From NCBI GenBank assembly GCA_964607865.1, contig CAZSLZ010000160.1:1-5910 (forward strand): DNA of 5,910 bases. Reading direction: 5' to 3'. The notes beneath the pieces are model-generated. The model saw only the letters and a list, made by a program, of their open reading frames with translations. It was not told the DNA's origin and made no database searches. This DNA is from CAZSLZ01 sp964607865. GTDB taxonomy: Bacteria; Vulcanimicrobiota; JAJTBE01; CAZSLZ01. Position numbers and translations under genes: made by a program. Of this stretch, positions 5,568-5,910 are shown one piece after another (position 1 is the stretch's first letter; each line of letters opens with the position of its first letter).

Positions 5568-5910
5568 CAGCCTCAATGAATTGGAAACCACCGACACAGA
5601 AGACAGTGCCATTGCGCCAGCGGCGATAACCGGCGAAAGCAGAATTTTATAAAAAGGATATAAAACCCCTGCTGCGATGGGAATTCCCAGTATATTATAA
5701 ATAAACGCCCAGAAGAAATTCTGATAAATTATTCTAACCGTATTCTTGCTCAAACCAATAGCCTCCACAACTTTCATGGGGTCGTCGTTTATCAGGGTAA
5801 TGTCTGAAGCTTCCACCGCTACATCAGTTCCCGTGCCTATGGCTATACCGACATCGGCCTGGGCCAGAGCGGGGGCATCGTTTATCCCATCCCCTACCAT
5901 TGCCACAACC
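5547..5910 (-). CDS. copA: Cu(I)-exporting P1B-type ATPase, C-terminal 120 residues only
   Basis: Pumps monovalent copper (or silver) out of the cytoplasm using ATP. The fragment begins inside the P domain with VVAMVGDGINDAPALAQADVG, where GDGINDAPA (6-14) is the hallmark hinge motif of P-type ATPases. It continues with IAIGTGTDVAVEASDITLI (22-40), characteristic of heavy-metal P1B pumps. Two final membrane helices follow (about 60-83 and 90-112). They carry Tyr71-Asn72 (the YN pair) and Met100 with Ser103-Ser104 (MxxSS), the copper-coordinating signature of P1B-1 pumps, as opposed to Zn/Cd/Pb types. The protein ends LRLKKTKIQ. The start, the metal-binding N-terminus, the CPC helix and the DKTGT phosphorylation site lie beyond the right edge. 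The stop overlaps the facing transglycosylase gene by 7 bp. Confidence 0.93.
   Translation of the reverse strand, partial: VVAMVGDGINDAPALAQADVGIAIGTGTDVAVEASDITLINDDPMKVVEAIGLSKNTVRIIYQNFFWAFIYNILGIPIAAGVLYPFYKILLSPVIAAGAMALSSVSVVSNSLRLKKTKIQ

Noticed and set aside
1..5910. CRISPR arrays, tRNA/rRNA genes, insertion sequence ends or attachment sites
   Set aside because: No regularly spaced repeats, cloverleaf sequences, transposase motifs or terminal inverted repeats were seen on either strand.

Overview
The window reads as an ordinary bacterial chromosome segment of moderately low GC (roughly low 40s percent by eye). Most genes have good AGGAGG-type ribosome binding sites, ATGA-type stop/start overlaps are present, and three proteins carry cleavable secretion signals. 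Nothing in the sequence fixes the phylum. The housekeeping genes (tgt, pgl, a copper P-type ATPase) are widespread, and the rest are poorly characterised. There are no transposases, integrases, tRNAs, rRNAs or CRISPR repeats.

Layout. Positions 1-754 (minus) hold the N-terminal two thirds of tRNA-guanine transglycosylase (tgt), running off the left edge. A 150-bp divergent intergenic region separates it from a tight three-gene plus-strand cluster at 905-3496. That cluster is a secreted protein of unknown function (407 aa), 6-phosphogluconolactonase (pgl, 254 aa, 4-bp overlap), and a secreted 205-aa protein (11-bp overlap). The last protein has a C-terminal half resembling the N-terminal prodomain of subtilisin-like proteases, but no protease follows. 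The cluster ends at a GC-rich hairpin whose A-run makes it a better terminator for the opposite strand.

Facing it on the minus strand is a stand-alone gene (3565-3864) for an extreme Gly/Met-rich 99-aa protein: 35 Gly, 19 Met, one charged residue. It has a strong promoter (TTTACA-16-TATACT), a clear SD and the hairpin terminator, so it looks like a complete monocistronic unit. After an AT-rich gap, two plus-strand genes follow: a small degenerate GHKL-type ATPase domain protein (4096-4467), and a secreted lytic transglycosylase with an apparent OB-fold-like middle region (4525-5553). The transglycosylase overlaps tail-to-tail by 7 bp with the C-terminus of a Cu(I)-exporting P1B ATPase (5547-5910, minus) that runs off the right edge.

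Together: the central and right parts lean toward the cell envelope (three secreted proteins, one probable membrane-active small protein, one metal pump), interspersed with core metabolism. The items most worth a second look are the Gly/Met-rich mini-protein, the orphan prodomain protein with its apparent domain duplication, the unknown secreted protein co-transcribed with pgl, and the stripped-down GHKL protein. I found no convincing evidence of a defence or mobile system.
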